In this document: positions 28,621-35,076 of the stretch, one piece after another | How positions within the stretch are numbered: the stretch's first letter is position 1 | Layout of the letters: each line of letters starts with the position of its first letter | Assembly: GCA_913055655.1 (NCBI GenBank) | Contig: CAJXKA010000002.1 | Span: 248,001-312,000 of the forward strand | DNA: 64,000 bases | Reading direction: 5' to 3' | Source: an uncultured Oceanospirillales bacterium | GTDB taxonomy: Bacteria > Pseudomonadota > Gammaproteobacteria > Xanthomonadales > SZUA-36 | Made by a program: the position numbers and the translations under genes | The notes under the pieces: generated by a model | The model's database searches: none | Told to the model about the DNA's origin: nothing | What the model saw: the letters and a program-made list of their open reading frames with translations, nothing else

Positions 28621-29351
28621 GCGTCGTCGCCCGGCCGGGCCGGGTTCAGGTGGCGAATCAGCCAGGTGGCGTCGGGGTAGGGCAGGCAGGCGGTCAGCCC
28701 GGTGTGCTTCTCGATGGTGATGTCATCACGCTGCTGGCACGGCCGGTAGCGCGCGCGGTTGGGGTTGTCGAACACCACCAGCCCGTCGTCGGCGAGACGC
28801 GCCAGCGCCGCCTGCAGCGCCGCCCCGCGGCAACGCCCGTCGACAACGACGATGTCGAACACGCCGGGCACCCGGTCAATGGCATGCACGTAATCGGAAA
28901 AGTCGCCGGACTGCCCGGGCTTGCCGGTGACGTATTTCGGATCCAGCCCCTCGGCCACCGGTCCGGGCTCCACCACCATCAACTCCGCGCCATCGAAAGC
29001 CGCAACCTGCCCGGCGACCACGCCGGCCCACTCGCGGTCGTGCTCAACGCTGAACACCTCGGCACAGCGCTTCGCCAGCCACACGGTCGACGCCCCGGAG
29101 CCATATTCGAAGGCCCGCGCCCCGTCGCGCCCGCGCAGGAACGCATCCACGCGGTCCACGGCCACCAGGTTCCACCAGGGCAGGTCCAGCGCCACCAGCG
29201 CATCGACGTCGTAAATGGCGAACAGGCTGCGCAACCACAGGGCAAACCGCGAACCTTTCGCGGCCCGCCGTTCCAGCCAGCCCAGGATGCCCAGCGCGCC
29301 GGCGATCCGGCCCAGGGCGCGCACCAGGGCGACGTAAATTCGTTTTAACAC
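28617..29351 (-). CDS. Class I SAM-dependent methyltransferase-like protein
   Basis: This product (244 residues) has a Rossmann-type pattern seen in class I methyltransferases and related transferases: FEYGSGASTVWLAKR for motif I, then VFSVEHDREWA, and FDIVVVDGRCRGAAL for the acidic strand. An N-terminal hydrophobic or amphipathic stretch (IYVALVRALGRIAGALGIL) may attach it to the membrane. GTG 29351, nine bases after an AAGGA site, is preferred; an upstream ATG at 29381 adds ten residues. It is coupled to the flippase-like gene downstream. The substrate is unknown. Confidence 0.72.
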   Translation of the reverse strand: MLKRIYVALVRALGRIAGALGILGWLERRAAKGSRFALWLRSLFAIYDVDALVALDLPWWNLVAVDRVDAFLRGRDGARAFEYGSGASTVWLAKRCAEVFSVEHDREWAGVVAGQVAAFDGAELMVVEPGPVAEGLDPKYVTGKPGQSGDFSDYVHAIDRVPGVFDIVVVDGRCRGAALQAALARLADDGLVVFDNPNRARYRPCQQRDDITIEKHTGLTACLPYPDATWLIRHLNPARPGDDA

Positions 29352-29414
29352 GTGTTGTTCCTTATAACGTATGCCAGGCATTTCGCAAGTACGGTGCGCC
29401 GATGCGGCCTGTTT

Positions 29415-29825
29415 TCAAACCAGCAAGGCGCGGAAGCCGGCCTCCACGAAGTGCCGGTCACTGGCCAGCGCGGTATCGACGCCCGCCTCGCGCATCACGG
29501 TGAAGCTGACACAGTCGGTGAAGGAGTAACCATGATCGTGGTGCGACTCGAACAGCTGGCGGGCGCGCCTGAAGCGCTCCGGTCCGGTCCACGCCATCTC
29601 GCAGACAGGATTGTCCATCGTCGCGCTGAACAGCGCGGGTGTCACGTGCCCCAGCCCCCGGACTTTGAGCAGCGTGGCGGCCTCGTCCAGCACGTAATCG
29701 GTGACCAGCAGACGCCGGCGTCGCTCGGCGACTGACTGAATATGCGCAGCGGCAGCCGCGTGACGGGGATCTTTGGGCACCAGCAGGGCAAACAACCCGC
29801 CGGTATCGAGGTACAGGTCAGTCAC
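29415..29825 (-). CDS. PIN-domain ribonuclease toxin (VapC-like)
   Basis: A 136-residue PIN-domain protein, presumably the RNase toxin of a type II TA pair. Acidic residues expected in the active site are seen in DLYLDTGGLFALL (N-terminus), DYVLDEAATLL (about residue 45), and YSFTDCVSFTVM with ASDRHF near the end. GTG 29825 gives the PIN start; the open frame reaches further upstream inside the antitoxin gene. It overlaps the upstream antitoxin by 8 bp. Confidence 0.82.
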   Translation of the reverse strand: MTDLYLDTGGLFALLVPKDPRHAAAAAHIQSVAERRRRLLVTDYVLDEAATLLKVRGLGHVTPALFSATMDNPVCEMAWTGPERFRRARQLFESHHDHGYSFTDCVSFTVMREAGVDTALASDRHFVEAGFRALLV

Positions 29826-30108
29826 CGTAGACCAGGCGGTCAATCGCGCGATCAGGATCATCCGCCGACAGCGCTCCTGCTGACTCGCCGGCCGCGCCAA
29901 CCAGGTCCAGCAGGCGCCTGTAACCGTCATCGGTCGCGCCTGCCGTCTCGATGGGCGCCATGCGCATCACGGCCCGCCCCCGATAGGTGAGCGTCAGCGT
30001 TTCGCCTGCCGCAACGCGCTCAATCACACGCCGCGGATCCTGGCGCAACTCCAGCATCGTCACTTCCTGATCCCGCATCAGCTTGTAGTTTAAGTTTAAG
30101 TTCAACAT
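29818..30108 (-). CDS. Phd/YefM-type antitoxin
   Basis: Antitoxin partner of the PIN toxin next to it. LELRQDPRRVIERVAAGETLTLTYRGRAVMRMAPIE has the Phd/YefM fold pattern that binds operator DNA; the acidic C-terminus would neutralize the toxin. The longest frame starts at ATG 30108, but ATG 30078 or 30057 are plausible, the last having an AGGA site in front. The promoter-proximal sequence contains a short AAGTTT direct repeat. Confidence 0.75.
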   Translation of the reverse strand: MLNLNLNYKLMRDQEVTMLELRQDPRRVIERVAAGETLTLTYRGRAVMRMAPIETAGATDDGYRRLLDLVGAAGESAGALSADDPDRAIDRLVYGD

Positions 30109-30139
30109 ATGCTATCAATTCGAACCTGGGTCGGCAACA

Positions 30140-30250
30140 CGGCCGGTGTGGTCTCAGGATGATCATGTCCCCTTCACGGTACACCGCGACCTCCGTGACG
30201 TCGTCAGAAAAACACAGTGATTTGGGTAGGCGAATTGCCCGACTGCGTCC
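30140..30250 (-). pseudogene. Remnant of a VapB-type antitoxin gene
   Basis: The minus-strand translation contains SRAIRLPKSLCFSDDV followed by VYREGDMIILRPHRP, almost identical to the middle of the intact antitoxin at 31495-31737 (RAIRLPKSLCFSDDI, VYREGDMIILKPHRP). Start and C-terminus are lost. Its nucleotide sequence is also very similar to 31604-31710, so this is a decayed duplicate. Confidence 0.75.
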
Positions 30251-30326
30251 GCCTGGCCCCGTTCTACGACCTGGTTTGCACCATGGCCATCGACCACATC
30301 GACCATGATAGCGACGCCATCACCCA

Positions 30327-30376
30327 GGCCCAAGAACAGCGCGACGATAGAGGCGATAAAGGTGAAGCCAGGTACG
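30327..30376 (-). pseudogene. Fragment similar to the C-terminal membrane part of a GT2 gene
   Basis: The minus strand encodes VPGFTFIASIVALFLG, nearly the same as LPGFTFIASIVALFSG in the GT2 gene at 34129-35076. Flanking sequence no longer matches. Together with the VapB fragment next to it, this is gene debris and not a functional unit. A 90-codon plus-strand frame across it is not supported. Confidence 0.65.
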
Positions 30377-30386
30377 GCGCAACGTT

Positions 30387-30803
30387 CTACCGAGGTATGG
30401 TCACGGCCGGTGAAAGGTTAAGTCGCCGCGCACGACGGGCAAAGCCGCGGTCGTCGAAGCTGGCCATCTTATCGCATCGGCAATAGCCCGCATGGTGCAG
30501 CGCGTCGGCGAAATCCAGCCCGGCCGCGTGCGCGTCCAACGCGCGTTCGACGGTTGGCCGGTCTTCAACATCCAGGTGGGGAATCGACAGCAGGTGGGCA
30601 AACACCCGGCCGACAGGGTCGCGGTCGAAGCGGTAGTAGCCCCGCAGCACCCATTCGAGTTCCAGCAGTACCGACTTCACCACCCGCAGCGGTTGTCCGG
30701 ATTCGATCAGCTTGCGTGCCGCCCGTCGCTGTCGGCCCGTTGTCGGGTCGGGCTGGTCATCCACGTAGTAGCGGGCCAGAACATTGGTATCCAGCCCGAT
30801 CAT
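30387..30803 (-). CDS. vapC: VapC-type PIN-domain toxin
   Basis: A 138-residue PIN ribonuclease. It begins MIGLDTNVLARYYVDD with the first catalytic Asp, has KSVLLELEWVLRGYY in the middle, and DFADALHHA plus MASFDDRGFARRA toward the end, the usual acidic set. The antitoxin gene ends 3 bp upstream, giving a compact AbrB-VapC operon. The likely target is RNA such as tRNA, by analogy with VapC proteins. Confidence 0.88.
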   Translation of the reverse strand: MIGLDTNVLARYYVDDQPDPTTGRQRRAARKLIESGQPLRVVKSVLLELEWVLRGYYRFDRDPVGRVFAHLLSIPHLDVEDRPTVERALDAHAAGLDFADALHHAGYCRCDKMASFDDRGFARRARRLNLSPAVTIPR

Positions 30804-30806
30804 GGA

Positions 30807-31055
30807 TCAGTCGTCCGTGGCCAGGGTGGCCGCGTCGAAATCAGCCGGAACCGCGGACATTGGGCTTTTCAGCAGGCCAAACCCGCTCTCCATGGCCGGT
30901 GCCGTGGCCCTGGCCAGCGCAATCTCCACGCGCCCGTCGACCAGCCGGAACGTGACCCGGCTGCCCGCGCGGATACCCAGCGCCTGGCGAATGTGCTTCG
31001 GTATGGTCACCTGACCCTTCCGCGTCACCGAAAATTCATCCATGGTCAGCATCAT
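30807..31055 (-). CDS. AbrB/MazE-type antitoxin
   Basis: An 82-residue protein with the SpoVT-AbrB swapped-hairpin signature FSVTRKGQVTIPKHIRQALGI, followed by VTFRLVDGRVEIALA and an acidic tail. It should bind its own operator and neutralize the PIN toxin encoded just downstream. The ATG at 31055 follows AGGTAATACTT; the ATGs at 31052 and 31043 are alternatives. Confidence 0.85.
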   Translation of the reverse strand: MMLTMDEFSVTRKGQVTIPKHIRQALGIRAGSRVTFRLVDGRVEIALARATAPAMESGFGLLKSPMSAVPADFDAATLATDD

Positions 31056-31099
31056 AAGTATTACCTGGTAAGGATTTTAGTGTGCCGTTCACGGGACCG

Positions 31100-31498
31100 T
31101 CAACTGGCCCAGTTCTCCACGACCAGCTCATCGATGCCGGAAAAATGACGGACGTTATTCGTGACCACGACGGAGCCAGACGCCAGCGCGTGCGCGGCGA
31201 TCATCAGGTCCATGTTGCCGATGGGCCGGCCCTCGGCGGCCAGCCGGGCCCGCAAACGCGCATAGGCGGAAGCCGCCGCGCGGTCCCAGTCGAGTACCGG
31301 AAGCCGGGCAAGGAAAGCCGTGACCGCCGTCTCGATTGCACGCGACTGTCGCCTTTCGACGCCGTAACGCAGTTCCGCTTCCGTGATCACGGAGACACAC
31401 AGGTGGCCCGCCTCGGCCGCGAACCGCGCCAACAACCGTTCAGGCCGCCGCCGAATGACATCACTGGCGATATCGGTGTCCAGCATGTAACGCATCAT
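31100..31498 (-). CDS. vapC: VapC-type PIN-domain toxin
   Basis: A 132-residue PIN toxin of the FitB/VapC kind: MRYMLDTDIASDVIRRRPERL, VSVITEAELRYGVERR, PIGNMDLMIAAHAL and VVTNNVRHFSGI contain the conserved Asp/Glu residues and the final NxxxF motif. The frame extends 33 codons upstream inside the antitoxin gene, but ATG 31498 overlaps the antitoxin stop as ATGA and starts directly with the PIN sequence. Confidence 0.9.
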   Translation of the reverse strand: MMRYMLDTDIASDVIRRRPERLLARFAAEAGHLCVSVITEAELRYGVERRQSRAIETAVTAFLARLPVLDWDRAAASAYARLRARLAAEGRPIGNMDLMIAAHALASGSVVVTNNVRHFSGIDELVVENWAS

Positions 31499-31737
31499 GG
31501 CCAGTCGTCGCGCTCCTGCGGCACCCCCTGGTCGCGTTCGCGCGCGTCCATGAAGTCGTCCGGGACGGCCGGCGCCTCGTCGGCGAAAGTCGACCAACCC
31601 GGTCGGTGTGGTTTCAGGATGATCATGTCACCCTCACGATAAACCTCGACTTCGGTGATGTCGTCGGAAAAACACAACGATTTGGGTAGGCGAATCGCTC
31701 GATTGCGACCGTTGATGAAAAGTTTTGCGGTTTCCAT
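31495..31737 (-). CDS. vapB: VapB-type antitoxin
   Basis: An 80-residue antitoxin with the AbrB-like N-terminus METAKLFINGRNRAIRLPKS and a strongly acidic C-terminal half (PDDFMDARERDQ) for toxin binding. This is the typical VapB form found with tRNA-cleaving VapC proteins. It is translationally coupled to the VapC gene. A decayed copy lies at 30140-30250. It is divergent from the HTH gene at 31896. Confidence 0.88.
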   Translation of the reverse strand: METAKLFINGRNRAIRLPKSLCFSDDITEVEVYREGDMIILKPHRPGWSTFADEAPAVPDDFMDARERDQGVPQERDDWP

Positions 31738-31895
31738 GATGGCGTTCCCGGCTTATCGACATAAGAAAGCATATGTCTGGCATATTCTGATCGTCAACCC
31801 AATGACGGGACTGTCTTGCACGAACGTGTAATTGGCGGTTCAGGAATGCCGTGTCGTAAAAAATATATACGTACGTGTATATTCTGGATCCGAAA

Positions 31896-32165
31896 ATGAC
31901 CAGCCCAACCCCCACCGCCCAGCAGGTCGCCACCACCAAAGCATTGGGTGCCCTGGTGCGCCGCCACCGCAAGGCCAGGGGTCTGCGCCAGGACCAGCTC
32001 GCCAGCCTGAGCAATGTGAGCACGGGCGATTTCGAGAAAGGCAAGGAAACGGCCCAGGTGGGCAAGATCCTGCATGCCTGGTACGGTGACCAGCCGGTCG
32101 GGCGACTATGGCGCGACGCCGCCAATGCCGATTGGCGAGATCTTGAAGCTATGTCCATGAAATAA
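31896..32165 (+). CDS. XRE/HipB-type helix-turn-helix protein
   Basis: An 89-residue protein with a Cro/CI-type DNA-binding domain: ALGALVRRHRKARGLRQDQLASLSNVSTGDFEKGKETAQVGKIL. The EKGKxTAQVGKIL stretch is typical of HipB-like antitoxins, but no hipA toxin follows and the C-terminus is short. An upstream GTG at 31875 adds seven residues; ATG 31896 is preferred. An ACGTACGT-centred palindrome at about 31867-31880 just ahead could be its operator. It is probably an orphan antitoxin or regulator. Confidence 0.7.
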   Translation: MTSPTPTAQQVATTKALGALVRRHRKARGLRQDQLASLSNVSTGDFEKGKETAQVGKILHAWYGDQPVGRLWRDAANADWRDLEAMSMK

Positions 32166-32174
32166 GAAAGGGCC

Positions 32175-32206
32175 GCAAAAAACGGAGCCCCCATTGCGGG
32201 GACTCT
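32175..32206 (-). terminator. Intrinsic terminator for the minus-strand small operon
   Basis: Read on the minus strand, GAGTCCCC, the loop and GGGGCTC form a hairpin (about 32185-32205) followed by CCGTTTTTTG. It lies just after the stop of the 45-residue gene and before the convergent HTH gene. Confidence 0.7.
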
Positions 32207-32232
32207 GTCGATTCATTTTCGGGCTTGGGCTG

Positions 32233-32370
32233 TCAGGCCGCTTTCTTTTGTTGTTTGGTCGATGAGTCACGCTTGGCGTGATCCTTGTAAGCCTTGTCCA
32301 ACAGTTCATTTGCTCGATTGAGCAAGGCTTCGGCCTTTGCGTACAAGCGCCGTTTTGCGAGAGTCTTCAT
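32233..32370 (-). CDS. Small lysine-rich hypothetical protein
   Basis: A 45-residue basic protein, MKTLAKRRLYAKAEALLNRA continuing with NELLDKAYKDHAKRD and an alanine/lysine tail, predicted to be one long amphipathic helix. The frame extends upstream, but ATG 32370 has an AGGAG site seven bases before it, so translation from there is likely. It follows the 107-residue gene and precedes a terminator. I do not recognise a family; size and charge suit a nucleic-acid or partner-binding role, but this is speculation. Confidence 0.6.
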   Translation of the reverse strand: MKTLAKRRLYAKAEALLNRANELLDKAYKDHAKRDSSTKQQKKAA

Positions 32371-32401
32371 GGCGCTGCTCCTAGCTTTACACAGGTACCT
32401 G

Positions 32402-32725
32402 TTAGAGGAACGGTTTGGCGTCAAGTTCCTTGACAAGGTTGGACAATGTTACCTTGTCGTTATTGCGAATCGCAATGCCCATATTTCGCATTAAGTACAC
32501 GTAATCATTTGCCTTTTGAGCGAGCATGGGATCGAAATCGTCGGCCAGCTCAAAAACAATATGGGCCACGGTATCCATAATATCGGCAATCTCTGCATAC
32601 GACGGCTTGTGGTCAGCAAGAACCGATATTTCAAACTGCCTGGCATTTCGGAGAAATTTGTTAGCCGTTTGCAAAATCAATTCATACAGCCCTTGAGCGC
32701 TGTTCAGTCGATCATTCACCGGCAT
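32402..32725 (-). CDS. Hypothetical helical protein
   Basis: A 107-residue mostly helical protein (LYELILQTANKFLRNARQFE, YAEIADIMDTVAHIVFELAD, LAQKANDYVYLMRNMGIAIR). A strong AGGGG site lies six bases before ATG 32725. No family was recognised, and there is no signal peptide or membrane segment. It lies between a 25-codon frame and a 45-residue protein on the same strand, and all three share a terminator. Base composition is more AT-rich than the surrounding TA genes, which suggests transfer. Confidence 0.65.
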   Translation of the reverse strand: MPVNDRLNSAQGLYELILQTANKFLRNARQFEISVLADHKPSYAEIADIMDTVAHIVFELADDFDPMLAQKANDYVYLMRNMGIAIRNNDKVTLSNLVKELDAKPFL

Positions 32726-32789
32726 TATCCCCTTGATACTCTCCCTTTTCAGGTCGGGAGTTAAGCAATATTTTCAACACATCGCTCAT
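32712..32789 (-). CDS. Very short possible gene
   Basis: A 25-residue frame starting MSDVLKILLNSRPEKGEYQG overlaps the start of the 107-residue gene by 14 bp and lies just downstream of a conserved palindromic repeat. It has no convincing ribosome site. It may be a leader peptide or a truncated gene. Confidence 0.3.
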   Translation of the reverse strand: MSDVLKILLNSRPEKGEYQGDNAGE

Positions 32790-32828
32790 GTTGCGCTGGC
32801 CAGACCCAACCAACAATGGGCATTTACA

Positions 32829-32867
32829 CCGACATGTTGTCGGAAAATGGCTTGAGTGAGTATTGGG
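32829..32867. repeat. Duplicated 39-bp segment with CCGACA-TGT-TGTCGG palindrome, copy 1
   Basis: Matches 33342-33380 at all but two of 39 positions. It contains the inverted repeat CCGACA, TGT, TGTCGG followed by AAAA(T/C)GGCTTGAGTGAGT. It lies upstream of the small minus-strand operon ending at 32233, as copy 2 lies upstream of the brnT remnant. This is consistent with a shared operator. Confidence 0.75.
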
Positions 32868-32964
32868 TGTCAGCGGACGCTCCAGTCCCGCCACGGCGAC
32901 CTGCCCGCACTGCAGCGCGTGGAACAGGCGATTCGCCGCCAGTGCCAGCTGGCTTCAACTTGAT

Positions 32965-33174
32965 CTACCCCCAGTCGAGCAGCAACTCGCGCCGGGTTTC
33001 CGCGCAATCCCGCAGGTACAGGTTGATCAGGCTCTGATACGGAATGCCCTTGTCCTCCGCCATGGCCTTGAAGTACTCGATGGTGTCTTCATCCAGGCGA
33101 ATGGTGATCTGCTTCTTCAGGCGCTTGGCGTAAGGATTAGGGACGGAGTTGGAGAAGTCGTAGCGTTTACGCAT
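32965..33174 (-). CDS. brnA: BrnA-like antitoxin
   Basis: A 69-residue ribbon-helix-helix antitoxin. MRKRYDFSNSVPNPYAKRLK, ITIRLDEDTIEYFKAMAEDK and GIPYQSLINLYLRDCAETRR are characteristic of BrnA partners (YFK...GIPYQ.LIN.YL.). ATG 33174 has an AAAGG site seven bases ahead; ATG 33189 is possible. The toxin gene usually lies directly upstream; here only a 25-codon brnT-like stub remains, so this seems an orphan antitoxin. Confidence 0.82.
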   Translation of the reverse strand: MRKRYDFSNSVPNPYAKRLKKQITIRLDEDTIEYFKAMAEDKGIPYQSLINLYLRDCAETRRELLLDWG

Positions 33175-33185
33175 GCTGGAACCTT

Positions 33186-33263
33186 TCATTGGTGGCATTC
33201 CATGCCGTTTGCCGCGTTTTTCTGAGGCTCCCATTCGAATCTCAGTGTGTCCTTGAATGCCAT
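33186..33263 (-). pseudogene. Truncated BrnT-like toxin gene
   Basis: The frame MAFKDTLRFEWEPQKNAANG ends five residues later at a TGA. FEWEPQKNAAN matches the conserved N-terminus of BrnT toxins (FEWDP.KA..N..KHGV.F). The rest, including the catalytic region, is missing; the brnA ribosome site follows at once. An internal deletion would explain this. Confidence 0.65.
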
Positions 33264-33341
33264 TATAACTACAATGTATGTGCATTTAAAATGAACACAC
33301 ACAATGCGCTGAACAGACCGAGCAGACAATGGACAATGATC

Positions 33342-33380
33342 CCGACATGTTGTCGGAAAACGGCTTGAGTGAGTTTTGGG
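33342..33380. repeat. Duplicated 39-bp segment with CCGACA-TGT-TGTCGG palindrome, copy 2
   Basis: Second copy of the segment at 32829-32867. It sits between the brnT remnant (33263) and the end of the glycan operon (33413). The pairing arms are identical in both copies. Confidence 0.75.
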
Positions 33381-33412
33381 CCTAACTTGAAGCGTCCAGG
33401 AACGAAAAGCAG

Positions 33413-34132
33413 CTACAGATTCCGCCCACCCGCCCCGACCCACAACCAGCACCCCACCGCCGGCAATATCCGTGCCCCAAACGCCACGTACATGTTGTGC
33501 ACCGGCGTATTGGCCACACTGAACGACGCCCACCCCATCCGATGCCCCCGCCCCGCAAACGCGTGATACCCACGCAGGAACAGCAGCAGCCCGGAAATCT
33601 CCGGCTCGCGGCACAGCATGGCCAGCGTCAGGTTGAGGCCGTTACCGGCGGAATCGTCGCCCAGGTACCAGCCCTGGACCTTGCCCTTGTAGAGCACCCG
33701 CAGGCAGGTCGACGGGTGCCGCTCGATCTGCTGGCGGCTCCAGGTGGCGTAGCGCTCGGTGACTTTCTCGCGGGTTGCGCCGGGCAGCCGGTAGTAGCGC
33801 TCGTGGTCGAACGGCATCAGCTCTTCGGCGCTCACGGAAAAGGGCATCTCGTCCGCGAACTCGACATCCAGGTTCGAAAGGCTGGGCGGTGAATCCATGC
33901 CGGTGAGCTTCAGGCGGTAGGGGATCTGCGTGTCGGCCAGGAAGAACCCCGCCCGTTGCAGCGAAAGAAAGTCGATGCCGCTGTCTTCCAGCGGCGCCTT
34001 GAACTCCACCCACTCGTACGGCGCCAACAGCGTCGCGCGTTCGTCAGCAGGCAGATCGAAAAACGCCCTGTCGGTAACAATGCCGACGGGCGAGCCCCAC
34101 CAGTCGGTATTGAACTCGTGGGTCTTGATCAT
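33413..34132 (-). CDS. GNAT-like N-acyltransferase, possibly WecD-like
   Basis: This 239-residue protein has a GNAT-like outline: N-terminal FNTDWWGSPVGIVTD, DFLSLQRAGFFLADTQIPYRL in the middle, and a C-terminal half with FSVANTPVHNMYVAFGAR, resembling the N..A..LY..LGF end of GNAT enzymes. WecD, which acetylates dTDP-4-amino-4,6-dideoxygalactose, has a similar layout. It is the last gene of a seven-gene operon that contains an acyl carrier protein, so I infer it transfers an acyl group from ACP or CoA to an amino sugar. ATG 34132 overlaps the upstream GT2 stop (ATGA). Confidence 0.6.
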   Translation of the reverse strand: MIKTHEFNTDWWGSPVGIVTDRAFFDLPADERATLLAPYEWVEFKAPLEDSGIDFLSLQRAGFFLADTQIPYRLKLTGMDSPPSLSNLDVEFADEMPFSVSAEELMPFDHERYYRLPGATREKVTERYATWSRQQIERHPSTCLRVLYKGKVQGWYLGDDSAGNGLNLTLAMLCREPEISGLLLFLRGYHAFAGRGHRMGWASFSVANTPVHNMYVAFGARILPAVGCWLWVGAGGRNL

Positions 34133-35076
34133 GGCTCGACCGCGTCACCCACCTGCTCGGCGATGACGTAGCAGGGCTGCTCCAGTGCCTTCTGGTGAAT
34201 ACGGCCGATGTACTCGCCGATGATGCCCAGCGAGAACAGCTGTACGCCCGAGAACAGCGCGACGATGGAGGCGATAAACGTAAAGCCGGGCAACACCCGG
34301 TCGAAGAACAGGTAGCCACCCACCACGTAGAACAGCACTGCGATACCGAACATCATGAACAGGAAGCCGATGACGATGGCGATCTTCAGCGGCCGGGAAC
34401 TGAAGCTGGTGACCATGTTGAGCGTGTGGTTCGCCAGCTTGCTGAAAGAATAGCCGGACTGCCCCCGCGCGCGCTCCGCGTGCGCGACCTCGACAGGCTC
34501 AAAATCGTTGGTGGCCCAGGTCAGCAGCACGTCGATGGAGACAAACTTGGCGCCGAACTGCTGGAAGGCTTCCCGCAACTGGGTGCGGAAGGCCCGAAAC
34601 GCGCTGGTGTCCGAGGCATGTCGGAACCCCAGTCCGAACCGCAGCGCCAGCTTGGCGAACCATGAAGAGAAGTCGCGAAACATGCCGTGTTGCCCTTTCT
34701 CCGGCACGCCGTAGACCACGGCATGGCCCTGGTAGAGCCGTTCCAGCAACTTGGGAATCTCCTCCGGCGGGTTCTGCAGGTCATCGTCCATGGTCACGAT
34801 GACCTCGCCGCGGGCGCGGCGGATGCCCGCCAGCAGCGCGTTGTGCTGGCCGAAATTGCGAATCAGTCGCAGGCCAACGACCTCGGGATGACGATCCGCC
34901 AGGCCCTCGATGACCGACCAGCTGTCGTCCGGGCTGCCGTCGTTGACCAGGATGACCTCGCACTTCTCCGGTCGCGAGGCGAACACGGCCAGCACCCGCT
35001 CGACCAGTTCGCCGACGGTGGCGGCGCCGCAATACACCGGCACGACCAACGAGACCCGTTTCGCCGTTTCCCCCAT
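34129..35076 (-). CDS. GT2 glycosyltransferase of the ArnC/GtrB type
   Basis: This 315-residue protein has the GT-A catalytic domain of polyprenyl-phosphate sugar transferases: VSLVVPVYCGAATVGELVER, VILVNDGSPDDSW, MDDDLQNPPEEIP, then two C-terminal transmembrane helices (about 230-255 and 260-290) and GEYIGRIHQKALEQPCYVIAE, typical of ArnC/GtrB. It probably loads a sugar onto undecaprenyl phosphate at the inner membrane. ATG 35076 overlaps the LuxC-like stop (TGATG); an upstream start at 35103 is less likely. It is part of the seven-gene acyl/glycan operon. Confidence 0.9.
   Translation of the reverse strand: MGETAKRVSLVVPVYCGAATVGELVERVLAVFASRPEKCEVILVNDGSPDDSWSVIEGLADRHPEVVGLRLIRNFGQHNALLAGIRRARGEVIVTMDDDLQNPPEEIPKLLERLYQGHAVVYGVPEKGQHGMFRDFSSWFAKLALRFGLGFRHASDTSAFRAFRTQLREAFQQFGAKFVSIDVLLTWATNDFEPVEVAHAERARGQSGYSFSKLANHTLNMVTSFSSRPLKIAIVIGFLFMMFGIAVLFYVVGGYLFFDRVLPGFTFIASIVALFSGVQLFSLGIIGEYIGRIHQKALEQPCYVIAEQVGDAVEP

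Noticed and set aside
30217..30486. 90-codon plus-strand frame
   Set aside because: It crosses VapB and GT2 debris that reads on the minus strand; no ribosome site or recognised motif.
33342..33380. Terminal inverted repeat of an insertion sequence
   Set aside because: The two copies (also 32829-32867) are direct, 0.5 kb apart and without a transposase or target duplication; an operator or small duplication fits better.
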